Assembly: GCF_028830055.1 (NCBI RefSeq)
Contig: NZ_CP101655.1
Location: forward strand, 3,355,229 to 3,419,228
Length of the DNA: 64,000 nucleotides
Source: Pseudomonas serboccidentalis
GTDB taxonomy: Bacteria > Pseudomonadota > Gammaproteobacteria > Pseudomonadales > Pseudomonadaceae
Direction of reading: 5' to 3'
Shown: positions 1 through 8,200 of the stretch, piece after piece
Layout: each line of letters opens with the position of its first letter
Numbering within the stretch: the first letter of the stretch is position 1
Notes under the pieces: model-generated
Seen by the model: only the letters and a program-made list of their open reading frames with translations
Told to the model about the DNA's origin: nothing
Database searches by the model: none
Program-made: the position numbers and the translations under genes

Positions 1-34
1 TTTCCCTGTAGGAGTGAGCCTGCTCGCGATGAGA
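1..34. repeat. REP half-element, class A
   Basis: The window opens inside one arm of a class A REP (core GGAGTGAGCCTGCTCGCGAT). The partner arm, if present, lies before base 1. Confidence 0.7.
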
Positions 35-55
35 CCAACCCGGTCAGCGAAGATC

Positions 56-805
56 TCAATGCCGCTTGATAAACCCGGTCAACGCCGCCAACGCTTCCGG
101 CGAGCGCAACCGCTGGGTGAACAATGCGCCTTCCTCCTCGATCACTTTACGGATCAGCTCGCGGTCCGGCGCCTTCATCAGTTGTTTGCTGATGCGCACC
201 GCTTCCGGCGGCAGCTCATCGAAGCGCAACGCCATTTCCCGCGCCTTGCTCAAGGCGGCTTCGCCACTGCCCAGCGCCTCGCTGGCAATGCCCCACTGCG
301 CCGCCTGTTCACCGGTAAACCCTTCGCCGAGCAACAACAGCTCAGCCGCCTTGGCCTGACCGAGCAAGCGCGGCAGGATCAGGCTGGAGCCGAACTCCGG
401 GCACAGCCCCAGATTGACGAACGGCATGCGCAGCCGGGCATCGCGGGCGACATAAACCAGATCGCAATGCAGCAACAACGTGGTGCCGATGCCCACCGCT
501 GCGCCGGCCACGGCGGCGACTATCGGTTTTCGGCATTCGAGCAGATTGAGCATGAAGTGGAACACCGGGCTGTCGAGGCCGCTCGGCGGTTGCTGGATGA
601 AGTCGGCGATGTCGTTGCCAGCGGTGAAGCATTCGGCGCTGCCGGTGATCAGCACGGCGTTGATCTCAGGATCGTTGTCGGCCTGCTTCAGGGCTTCGGC
701 CAGGTGGCTGTACATCGCACGGGTCAGGGCGTTTTTCTTGTCCGGGCGATTCAGGCGCAGGGTCAACAGGCCGCGTTCGCGTTCCAGCAGGATGGCTTCG
801 GTCAT
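56..805 (-). CDS. Enoyl-CoA hydratase/isomerase family protein
   Basis: A 249-residue crotonase-fold protein, the usual family length. The N-terminal strand LTLRLNRPDKKNAL, the oxyanion-hole segment AGNDIADF and the central AVAGAAVGIGTTLLLHCDL are all typical. The acidic residue normally seen in the hydratase segment (EL before CD) is replaced here, while the second acid in LCPEFGSS is kept. An isomerase or another crotonase activity is therefore as likely as a true hydratase. It lies downstream of the ferredoxin reductase and diguanylate cyclase genes on the same strand, in the order of PAO1 PA4330-4332. The 149-base gap before it holds a REP pair, so it may be expressed separately. The exact substrate cannot be read from the sequence. 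Confidence 0.9.
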   Translation of the reverse strand: MTEAILLERERGLLTLRLNRPDKKNALTRAMYSHLAEALKQADNDPEINAVLITGSAECFTAGNDIADFIQQPPSGLDSPVFHFMLNLLECRKPIVAAVAGAAVGIGTTLLLHCDLVYVARDARLRMPFVNLGLCPEFGSSLILPRLLGQAKAAELLLLGEGFTGEQAAQWGIASEALGSGEAALSKAREMALRFDELPPEAVRISKQLMKAPDRELIRKVIEEEGALFTQRLRSPEALAALTGFIKRH

Positions 806-841
806 CAGCGTTACTCAGCATTACAGGCCGACAAAGTTCAA

Positions 842-938
842 TTGTGGCGAGCGAGCTTGCTCGCGCTTGAGTGCGCAGCGCTCACACGCTTTTCGGGGCC
901 GCTGCGCAGCCCGGCGGGAGCAAGCTCCCTCGCCACAA
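842..938. repeat. REP pair, class C
   Basis: Two inverted arms of the TGGCGAGGGAGCTTGCTCCC class face each other. The left arm is a variant reading GGCGAGCGAGCTTGCTCGCG. It fills the gap between the crotonase gene and the ferredoxin reductase gene. Confidence 0.8.
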
Positions 939-953
939 AAATAGTTTCAGCGC

Positions 954-1889
954 TCAACCACGGCTCAGAAAGACGTCCGCCAGCAGTTGATTGCGCGGCA
1001 ATCCGGCCAGGTACAGACGCCGGGCAAAGGCATCGACGCGGGTCGGTGAGCCGCAGACTAAGGCCAGGGTTTGCCGGGAAACAAGGCGCAGTTGCGCCAA
1101 AGCGGCGGCTGACTCGGCCGCCGTCCACAGCTCGACGCTGAGGTTTTCGCGCTGCGCGGCAAGCGCCGCAAGGGGTTTGGCCAGATAGTGCTCGCGCGCG
1201 TCATGGGCCAGGTGAATGACGCGGATGGCGCCCTGATGATCCTGGCGCAAGGCTTCGCGCAGCACGCCGAACAATGGTCCCAGCCCGGTGCCGGCCGCCA
1301 GCAGCCACAGCGGTCGCGTGTGCCAGTCCGGGTCGTAATGCAGCGCGCCGCCACGCAGTTCGCCAAGGCGGATCGGGTCGCCGATCTGCAAGCGCCGTGC
1401 TGCATCGCTGAATTCGCCGGGCTGGCGACAGTCGAGGTGGAATTCGAGAAAGCGGTCTTCCTCCGGCAGGCTCGCCAGCGAATACGGCCTGGCGATGTGA
1501 TTGATCCACAGCACCAGATGTTGCCCGGCACTGTAGCGCAGCGGTCGTTGCGGGGTCAGGCGCAGGCGCAGCACGTTGTCGCTGAGCCAGTCCAGCGCTT
1601 CGACCAGCGCCGGCCGACCGTCCGAGACCGGGTCGAAGGTGTGCACCTGCAAGTCTTCAGTCACCTGACACTGACACGCCAGGCGCCAGCCCTGCTGACG
1701 CTGCTCGGCACTCAGGGCATCTGGCCGATTGTCCGCAGGCAGGCCGCTCACGCACTGCACCAGACACGCATGGCAACTGCCCGCGCGACAGCTGTAAGGC
1801 ACCGCGACGCCGTGTTGATTCAGGGCATCGAGCAGGTTGCTGCCCGCTGCCACTGACCATTGTTGTTCACCGACCCGAAGTTCAGGCAT
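954..1889 (-). CDS. Ferredoxin-NAD(P) reductase-like iron-sulfur flavoprotein
   Basis: A 311-residue electron-transfer protein. Residues 1-90 are a plant-type 2Fe-2S ferredoxin domain with ligands in SCRAGSCHACLVQC and a fourth cysteine in LACQCQ. Residues 95-190 form an FAD-binding barrel with the RPYSLAS flavin motif, and the rest is an NAD-binding Rossmann domain with GTGLGPL. The start at 1889 (MPELRVG) puts the ferredoxin strand at the N-terminus; longer readings add arginine-rich sequence with no family match. This start overlaps the last 8 bases of the upstream diguanylate cyclase gene, so translation is probably coupled. The order matches PAO1 PA4331-PA4332. The physiological electron partner is unknown. 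Confidence 0.88.
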   Translation of the reverse strand: MPELRVGEQQWSVAAGSNLLDALNQHGVAVPYSCRAGSCHACLVQCVSGLPADNRPDALSAEQRQQGWRLACQCQVTEDLQVHTFDPVSDGRPALVEALDWLSDNVLRLRLTPQRPLRYSAGQHLVLWINHIARPYSLASLPEEDRFLEFHLDCRQPGEFSDAARRLQIGDPIRLGELRGGALHYDPDWHTRPLWLLAAGTGLGPLFGVLREALRQDHQGAIRVIHLAHDAREHYLAKPLAALAAQRENLSVELWTAAESAAALAQLRLVSRQTLALVCGSPTRVDAFARRLYLAGLPRNQLLADVFLSRG

Positions 1890-3000
1890 CCACATTCTCC
1901 CACGCGGCCGCACAGCGATTGCGCCCGTCGCGCTTGGCCCGGTACAGCGCCTGATCGGCACGCTGCAACGCATCGTCCAGATCGTCGTCCAGTTCCAGCA
2001 AGGTCATGCCCGCCGAAAGGCTGAGGTCACGCACATTCAGGCCCACCAGTTCGACGTCGGTAAAAGCGATGCGCAAGCGCTCACAACAGGCCGTCAGGCG
2101 TTCGGCATCGCAGTCGGGCAGCAACACCACGAATTCCTCGCCACCGTAACGCGCCAGCACGTCGCCGTCACGCAGACAGGCGCCCGCCACCCCGGCGAAG
2201 GCCTGCAACACCTGATCGCCGGCAGCATGGCCGTGCAAATCGTTGATGCGTTTGAAGTGATCAAGGTCGATCAGCGCCAGACCATGGACCACGCCGGGGT
2301 CCATCGCTTCGAGTTCGCGGGAAGCCAGGCGCAAAAAATGTCGACGGTTGAACAGCCCGGTCAGCTCATCGGTGGCCACCAGGTCTTCGAGCTGGCGCAT
2401 CATGCCGCGCAGGGTGTCCTGATGCGCCTGCAGGGCGAACCGGCGCTGACGCTGACGCTGTCGCGACACCTGGACAAAACGGGCGTAGATCACCAGCCAC
2501 GCCAGCACCATCGCCAGAATGCACACCTGCAAGGCGGCCAGCGCCGGATCCGGCAGACGGAAGTAGTAGCCATCCCAGAGGGTGATCGCACAAAAACTGA
2601 AGAACACCAGCAGCGCGCAACGAATGAACGCACGCCGGGATAAATGAAACAGGCCGAACAGCAGAATCAGCACGTAGAACACCAGAAACGCGCCGCGGGC
2701 CTCCTCCAGATGGGCGACCAGCCAGGTCTGCCAGCCGAGCCCCAGCAGCACTTGCACCTCGGTCAGGCTGGGGTCGGCAAAACGCAGGTTGCGCCCGGAC
2801 AAGAACAGCGCGAACAACGTGGCCTGACTGATGACCACCAGCGCGCTGCCGATGGCCACACTGTTCAATGATTGCGGGTAATGACCAGTAAAAAACGCCA
2901 GCCACAGCAGCAGCAAAGCCAATCCGTAGGTGGCTGCAGCGAGGGCAAAGCGCTTGAGCAGAAGGCGTTGAATGGCGTTATGGGTCAATCGTTGACTCAC
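1882..3000 (-). CDS. sadC: Membrane diguanylate cyclase (SadC-like)
   Basis: A 372-residue protein with several hydrophobic segments over residues 12-185 followed by a GGDEF domain. It makes cyclic di-GMP from two GTP. The active-site loop reads GGEEF at residues 286-290, a functional variant. An RDGD inhibitory I-site lies five residues before it, so product inhibition is expected. The DELTGLFNRR start of the domain and LIDLDHFKRIND metal site are intact. Its position between a ferredoxin reductase and class I fumarase matches P. aeruginosa sadC (PA4332), a cyclase that promotes biofilm formation and represses swarming. The symbol rests on synteny and domain layout. The membrane part could differ from PAO1 SadC. 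The opposing phosphodiesterase BifA is at 49.5 kb. Confidence 0.82.
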   Translation of the reverse strand: MSQRLTHNAIQRLLLKRFALAAATYGLALLLLWLAFFTGHYPQSLNSVAIGSALVVISQATLFALFLSGRNLRFADPSLTEVQVLLGLGWQTWLVAHLEEARGAFLVFYVLILLFGLFHLSRRAFIRCALLVFFSFCAITLWDGYYFRLPDPALAALQVCILAMVLAWLVIYARFVQVSRQRQRQRRFALQAHQDTLRGMMRQLEDLVATDELTGLFNRRHFLRLASRELEAMDPGVVHGLALIDLDHFKRINDLHGHAAGDQVLQAFAGVAGACLRDGDVLARYGGEEFVVLLPDCDAERLTACCERLRIAFTDVELVGLNVRDLSLSAGMTLLELDDDLDDALQRADQALYRAKRDGRNRCAAAWENVDA

Positions 3001-3141
3001 CGTGCGATAGGAGGCTGACCGAGTGTCCTACTCTACAGACCGGATGCCACTTTAGAGGCGCGGTCGAGAAATGACCACCGATTTTCGGAGCCAAAAATTG
3101 ACGTCAAATGCATGACCCAATTGCAGGATTGATACCGTCCT

Positions 3142-3278
3142 CCTGTGGCGAGGGAGCTTGCTCCCGCTCGGCTGTGCAGCAGCCGTAAACCGGTATACGT
3201 GGTGGAACTGAAATATTGAGTTGGCTGGATTTGGGCCTGCTGTGCAGGCCTGCGGGAGCAAGCTCCCTCGCCACAGGG
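3142..3278. repeat. REP pair, class C
   Basis: Inverted arms of TGGCGAGGGAGCTTGCTCCC flank a spacer of about 85 bases that has a small palindrome of its own (GGCCTGCTGTGCAGGCC-like). Confidence 0.85.
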
Positions 3279-3337
3279 GGCCGGCAGTGTTCGGTATGCG
3301 ACCAACGAATGACTGTCGGCGCGTGTATGCCCTGAAG

Positions 3338-3364
3338 AGGCGCGGTATACTGCCGCGCCTTTTT
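3338..3364 (+). terminator. Hairpin with T-run upstream of fumA (terminator or promoter overlap)
   Basis: AGGCGCGG (3338-3345) pairs with CCGCGCCT (3353-3360) and is followed by five T. The loop contains TATACT, a good -10 hexamer, so this could be part of the fumA promoter rather than a terminator. No + strand gene lies upstream to terminate. Confidence 0.4.
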
Positions 3365-3384
3365 AGCGTCGCGCCACAGAGGGA

Positions 3385-3478
3385 CAGCTACGAGCCGCAA
3401 GCTTCAAGCGGCAAGCTCAAGCTCAAGCTGTCCGCGTACTGCTTTAACTTGCCGCTCGAAGCTAGAAGCTTGTAGCTG
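3385..3478. repeat. REP-like palindrome, class D
   Basis: CAGCTACGAGCCGCAAGC at the left and its imperfect inverse ending GCTTGTAGCTG at the right, with AAGCGGCAAG/CTTGCCGCT inside. The same family recurs at 38.7 kb and 46.2 kb. It ends about 30 bases before the fumA start. Confidence 0.75.
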
Positions 3479-3507
3479 CCCCACCGTTTTTTAGAGGAGC
3501 GCGACTC

Positions 3508-5031
3508 ATGACCGTGATCAAGCAAGATGACCTGATTCAGAGCGTTGCCGACGCCCTGCAATTCATTTCCTACTACCACCCCGTGGACTTCATCCAGGCG
3601 ATGCACGAAGCCTACCTGCGCGAAGAGTCGCCAGCGGCCCGTGACTCGATCGCTCAGATCCTGATCAACTCGCGCATGTGCGCCACCGGCCACCGGCCGA
3701 TCTGCCAGGACACCGGCATCGTGACCGTGTTCGTGCGCGTGGGCATGGACGTGCGTTGGGATGGCGCGACCATGAGCCTGGACGACATGATCAACGAAGG
3801 CGTGCGCCGCGCCTACAACCTGCCGGAAAACGTCCTGCGTGCCTCGATCCTCGCCGACCCGGCGGGCGCTCGTAAAAACACCAAGGACAACACCCCGGCG
3901 GTCATCCACTACTCCATCGTCCCGGGCAACACCGTGGAAGTGGACGTGGCGGCCAAGGGCGGCGGCTCCGAGAACAAGTCGAAAATGGCCATGCTCAACC
4001 CGTCCGACTCGATCGTTGACTGGGTGCTCAAGACCGTTCCGACCATGGGCGCCGGCTGGTGCCCACCGGGCATGCTGGGCATCGGCATCGGCGGCACCGC
4101 CGAGAAAGCCGCAGTGATGGCCAAGGAAGTGTTGATGGAATCCATCGACATCCATGAGCTCAAAGCCCGTGGCCCGCAGAACCGCATCGAAGAGATCCGT
4201 CTGGAGCTGTTCGAGAAGGTCAACCAGCTGGGCATCGGCGCCCAGGGCCTCGGTGGCCTGACCACCGTGCTCGACGTGAAGATCATGGACTACCCGACCC
4301 ACGCCGCCTCCTTGCCGGTGTGCATGATCCCGAACTGCGCCGCCACCCGTCACGCACACTTCGTGCTCGACGGTTCCGGCCCTGCTTCGCTGGAAGCGCC
4401 ATCGCTGGACGCCTACCCGGAAATCGTCTGGGAAGCCGGCCCGTCGGCCCGTCGCGTCAACCTCGACACCCTGACTCCGGAAGACGTGCAGAGCTGGAAG
4501 CCGGGCGAAACCGTCCTGCTCAACGGCAAGATGCTCACCGGTCGCGACGCTGCGCACAAGCGCATGGTCGAGATGCTGAACAGGGGCGAAACCCTGCCGG
4601 TGGACCTCAAGGGTCGCTTCATCTACTACGTCGGCCCGGTCGATCCGGTCGGTGACGAAGTGGTAGGTCCGGCTGGCCCGACCACCGCCACGCGGATGGA
4701 CAAGTTCACCCGTCAGATCCTTGAGCAGACCGGCCTGCTGGGTATGATCGGCAAGTCCGAGCGTGGCCCGACCGCAATCGAAGCGATCAAGGACAACAAG
4801 GCCGTGTACCTGATGGCCGTGGGCGGCGCCGCTTACCTGGTGGCCCAGGCCATCAAGAAGTCCAAGGTGTTGGCCTTCGCCGAGCTGGGCATGGAAGCGA
4901 TCTACGAGTTCGAGGTCAAGGACATGCCGGTCACCGTCGCGGTGGACAGCAACGGTGAGTCGGTACACATCACCGGCCCTGCGATCTGGCAACAGAAGAT
5001 CGCCGAAAGCCTGGCGGTAGAAGTGCAGTAA
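3508..5031 (+). CDS. fumA: Fumarate hydratase, class I (iron-sulfur)
   Basis: A 507-residue class I fumarase, the oxygen-sensitive 4Fe-4S enzyme that interconverts fumarate and L-malate in the TCA cycle. The N-terminal alpha part contains GHRPICQDTGIVTVFV and CPPGMLGIGIGGTAEKA. The beta part begins around residue 325 with LDTLTPEDVQSWKPGE and carries YYVGPVDPVGDEVVGPAGPTT. The cluster cysteines in ICQDT, PVCMIPNC and the GWCPPG segment are present. The start ATG follows TTTAGAGGAGCG, a strong ribosome binding site. It diverges from sadC as in PAO1 PA4333 and is closed by a strong terminator at 5056. In Pseudomonas, fumA is the usual name for this iron-dependent enzyme. Nothing about it looks unusual. 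Confidence 0.96.
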   Translation: MTVIKQDDLIQSVADALQFISYYHPVDFIQAMHEAYLREESPAARDSIAQILINSRMCATGHRPICQDTGIVTVFVRVGMDVRWDGATMSLDDMINEGVRRAYNLPENVLRASILADPAGARKNTKDNTPAVIHYSIVPGNTVEVDVAAKGGGSENKSKMAMLNPSDSIVDWVLKTVPTMGAGWCPPGMLGIGIGGTAEKAAVMAKEVLMESIDIHELKARGPQNRIEEIRLELFEKVNQLGIGAQGLGGLTTVLDVKIMDYPTHAASLPVCMIPNCAATRHAHFVLDGSGPASLEAPSLDAYPEIVWEAGPSARRVNLDTLTPEDVQSWKPGETVLLNGKMLTGRDAAHKRMVEMLNRGETLPVDLKGRFIYYVGPVDPVGDEVVGPAGPTTATRMDKFTRQILEQTGLLGMIGKSERGPTAIEAIKDNKAVYLMAVGGAAYLVAQAIKKSKVLAFAELGMEAIYEFEVKDMPVTVAVDSNGESVHITGPAIWQQKIAESLAVEVQ

Positions 5032-5055
5032 GCGTTTCACAGCCGAAAAAAATCA

Positions 5056-5091
5056 GGCCGGCCCGTCACATGACGGGCCGGCCTTTTTTTT
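5056..5091 (+). terminator. Rho-independent terminator of fumA
   Basis: A perfect 13-bp stem, GGCCGGCCCGTCA (5056-5068) with TGACGGGCCGGCC (5071-5083), followed by eight T. It separates fumA from the Tc toxin cluster, which therefore needs its own promoter. Confidence 0.93.
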
Positions 5092-5126
5092 GCCTGAGAG
5101 AAAAACTCACACCTTTGGCCTGATCG

Positions 5127-5148
5127 CACCTGTCAGATCTGACAGGTG
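5127..5148. promoter_or_regulatory. Perfect lux-box-like palindrome upstream of the Tc toxin genes
   Basis: A 22-bp perfect dyad whose central 20 bases read ACCTGTCAGATCTGACAGGT. It fits the CT-N12-AG rule for LuxR-family operators and differs from the P. aeruginosa las-type box at only two symmetric positions. Its centre (5137.5) lies about 42 bases before a plausible start point near 5180, with TAGCGT (5169-5174) as a weak -10. That is the classical spacing for LuxR-type activation. No luxI or luxR gene is in the window, so the regulator would be encoded elsewhere. Confidence 0.72.
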
Positions 5149-5214
5149 TGCGCCGCCGCGATTCTTGCTAGCGTCAATCCACCCACGCCTTCACCTGTGC
5201 AATGGATATGACCC

Positions 5215-8200
5215 ATGGCTGATCAAGACCTCAGCATCACCCCACCGTCCATCGCCAAGAGTTCGACGATTGCCACCATCGGCAAAAGCTGGGGAGCGGT
5301 GGGAACGACGGGCGCTGCGTCGATTGAGGTGTCATTGCCCCTGTCCGCCGGTCGCGGCTGGGATCCGCAACTGTCGCTGACTTACAGCAGCCAGGCCGGT
5401 AACGGACCGTTCGGCGACGGCTGGAGCCTGGGTGTCAGCCTCATCAGCCGTCGCACTAACAAAGGCGTGCCGCACTACACCGCCCATGACGAGATCATCG
5501 GCCACGACGGTCAGGTGTGGACGCCGGAGCTTGACGATAACGGCCAGATCCAGTCCCGCCAAGAGAACAGATACAACGGGGTGGAGATCGGCCCGCATGA
5601 CGTGGTGCGTTACGGGGCGCGGATGGAAAGCGATTTTTCCCTGCGCGAATACTGGCAGCCGCAGACCGGCGAGCAACCCGGGTTCTGGCTGATTCACGGC
5701 GCCGACGGCTCTTTGCACCTGTATGGCAAAACCGCCGCTGCACGCCAGGCCGATCCCGATGACCCGCTACGAGTCTTCAGTTGGCTGCTGTGCGAAAGCA
5801 TGAATACCCACGGCGAACACATCGGGTTCGATTACAAGGCAGACGACCATGACCTCGACCCGGATCGCGACTCGCGCGCGCAGCGCTACTTGCGTGCGGT
5901 TTTCTATGGCAATGCCAGCGCCAGTCAGGACCTGTATGGCTGGACCCAGGAAAGTCCAGCCGAGGGCGACTGGCACTTTCATCTGCTGTTCGACTACGGC
6001 GAGCGCACCACCTCGCTGACCGAGATGCCCGAGTACGCAGAGAACCCTCTGCACCCCTGGCCAGTACGCCCCGATCCCTTTTCGACTTTCATCCAGGGCT
6101 TTGAACTGGGCACCCGACGCCTGTGCCGACAGGTGTTGTTGTTCCATCATTTTGCCGAACAAACCGGCGCCACGCCGGTGCTGGTTCGCCGACTGCTGCT
6201 TGAATATTCGCAGGTCACGCCACTATCGCCATTCAGTCAACTCACCGCTGCGCACAAACAGACCCGGGATGCCGACGGTTTCGTGGAAGACCAGCCGCCG
6301 ACCGAGTTCGAGTACTCCTCCTTCACCCTTGACCCGACACCGCGTCGCTTGCTTGAACTGGAGACACAACCGGGTATCGATGAGCAGCCCTATCACCTGG
6401 TCGATCTGTTCGGCGAAGGCTTGCCGGGGTTTCTCTGCCGCTATGACCAGTGCTGGTATTACCGCGAACCTGTGCGCGCCAGCACCGGCCCGGAGGCCAT
6501 AACCTACGCTGCCTGGACCTCCCTGGAGCAGGTGCCGGTGGCCAACCGCAATCAGGCCGTGCAGCAGTTGTTGACCGACCTGACCGGTGACGGGCGCCTG
6601 GACTGGGTCAGCGCGATGCCGGGCATGAGCGGATTTCGCACGCTGAACGCAGATCGCAGCTGGGGACCGTTCATTACCTTTAAAGGGTTTCCCGCAGAGT
6701 TTTTCCACGGTCTTTCGCAACTGGGCGACTTCTGCGGCGATGGCCTCGACTCCCTGGCGATGATCGGCCCCCAGGCCGTGCGTCTGTATGCCAACCGCCG
6801 TGAAGCTGGATTCGGCCCGGCCACCGAGGTCGAACACCCACTGGACGACCGCTTGCCGCTGTTGAGCAATGCCCGCAACGAACTGGTTTTTCTCGGCAAC
6901 CTGCTGGGCAGCGACATGACCGAGCTGTGCCGCATCCGGCACGACGAAATCCGCTGCTGGCCGAACCTGGGGCACGGCCGGTTCGGCAAGGGGCGCCGAA
7001 TCAGCGGCCCGGTGTTTCCTTATGAGCAATTCGATGCCGCACGGGTGCGGATCGCCGACCTCAACGGATCCGGGGCACCGGCGCTGATCTATCTGAATTC
7101 GGACGGCTTCGACATTTACCTGAACCGGGGCGGCAACGGCCTGGAGAGCGAGGCCGTGCACGTCCCATGGCCCCCGGGCGTGCGCTACGACCGGTTGTGC
7201 CAGGTCACCCTCGCCGACCTGCAGGGATTGGGGTGCGCCAGCCTGATTCTGACGGTGCCACACATGACGCCGCAGCACTGGCGCTACGATTTCGTATCAG
7301 CCAAGCCCTATCTGATGACGGCCAGCAACAACAACATGGGCTGCAGCACGCAGGTGTTCTATCGCAGCTCCGCCCAGACATGGCTCGACGAAAAAAGCGA
7401 GCAGCTCGCGCATTACCCGGACCGGGTCCCGGCGTGTCATTTGCCGTTCCCCGTGCAGCTTGTCAGTCAGCAGGTGCAACTGGACGAAGTGACCGGCAAC
7501 CGTCTGACGCAGAGTTTCGAGTATCGCGAAGGCACCTACGATGGCCGGGAGCGTGAGTTTCGCGGCTTCGGCCGACTGCAGCAGATCGACAGTGAATCAG
7601 CCACCGGTGACGACGATAGCGGTTTCACCGAGCCCGTGCGGGTATGCACCTGGTTCCACACCGGGCAGGCCATGGACCGCTCGCCCGAGCGCTATTTCAA
7701 CCGCGATCCAGACGCGGTCCCCTTGGGCAACACGCTGTTCAGCCGTTATCACGCGGGTGACGAATGCGATGAAACGATAACGCCGCCCGATACCACCACC
7801 GAGTACGAAATCGCCCGGGCGCTGGCAGGATCCGTCGCCCGCATCGAAACCTGGGCCGCCGCTGACGACCTCGCCACGGGCTATCCCTATGCCGTAGCAG
7901 AGCACCGTTATCGGGTACGCGAAGTACGACCGCGCGGCCTTTACCCGGACTCGGTGCTATTGCTCCTGCCACTGGAGCAAATCAGCTACGCCTACGAACG
8001 CCTGGCCGACGATCCGATGTGCGCCCACGACGTCGTGTTGTGCACCAATCATTACGGCATGCCTACCCACACGATGACCATCAACTACCCGCGTCGCCGC
8101 AAGGTTTCGGAAACACCGCCCTACAGCGATCCGGACGAACAACAATGGTGGCGCGACGCCCACGATGAAGCTCAGCAGTCATGGTATGTAAGCGAGACCC

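Larger units (their letters stand above)
3001..3507. other. Intergenic region between sadC and fumA
   Basis: This stretch of 507 bases holds no convincing gene. It contains a class C REP pair (3142-3278), a GC-rich hairpin with a short T-run (3338-3364) and a class D palindrome (3385-3478). It must also hold the divergent promoters of sadC and fumA. TATACT at 3346-3351 inside the hairpin could be a -10 element for fumA. Confidence 0.7.

Noticed and set aside
3388..5040. Long minus-strand open frame of 550 codons opposite fumA
   Set aside because: It is the antisense shadow of the fumarase coding sequence, with a low-complexity H/G/V/D/R-rich composition and no domain.
5127..5148. The 22-bp palindrome as a transcription terminator
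   Set aside because: No T-run follows, and the fumA transcript already has a strong terminator 40 bases upstream.
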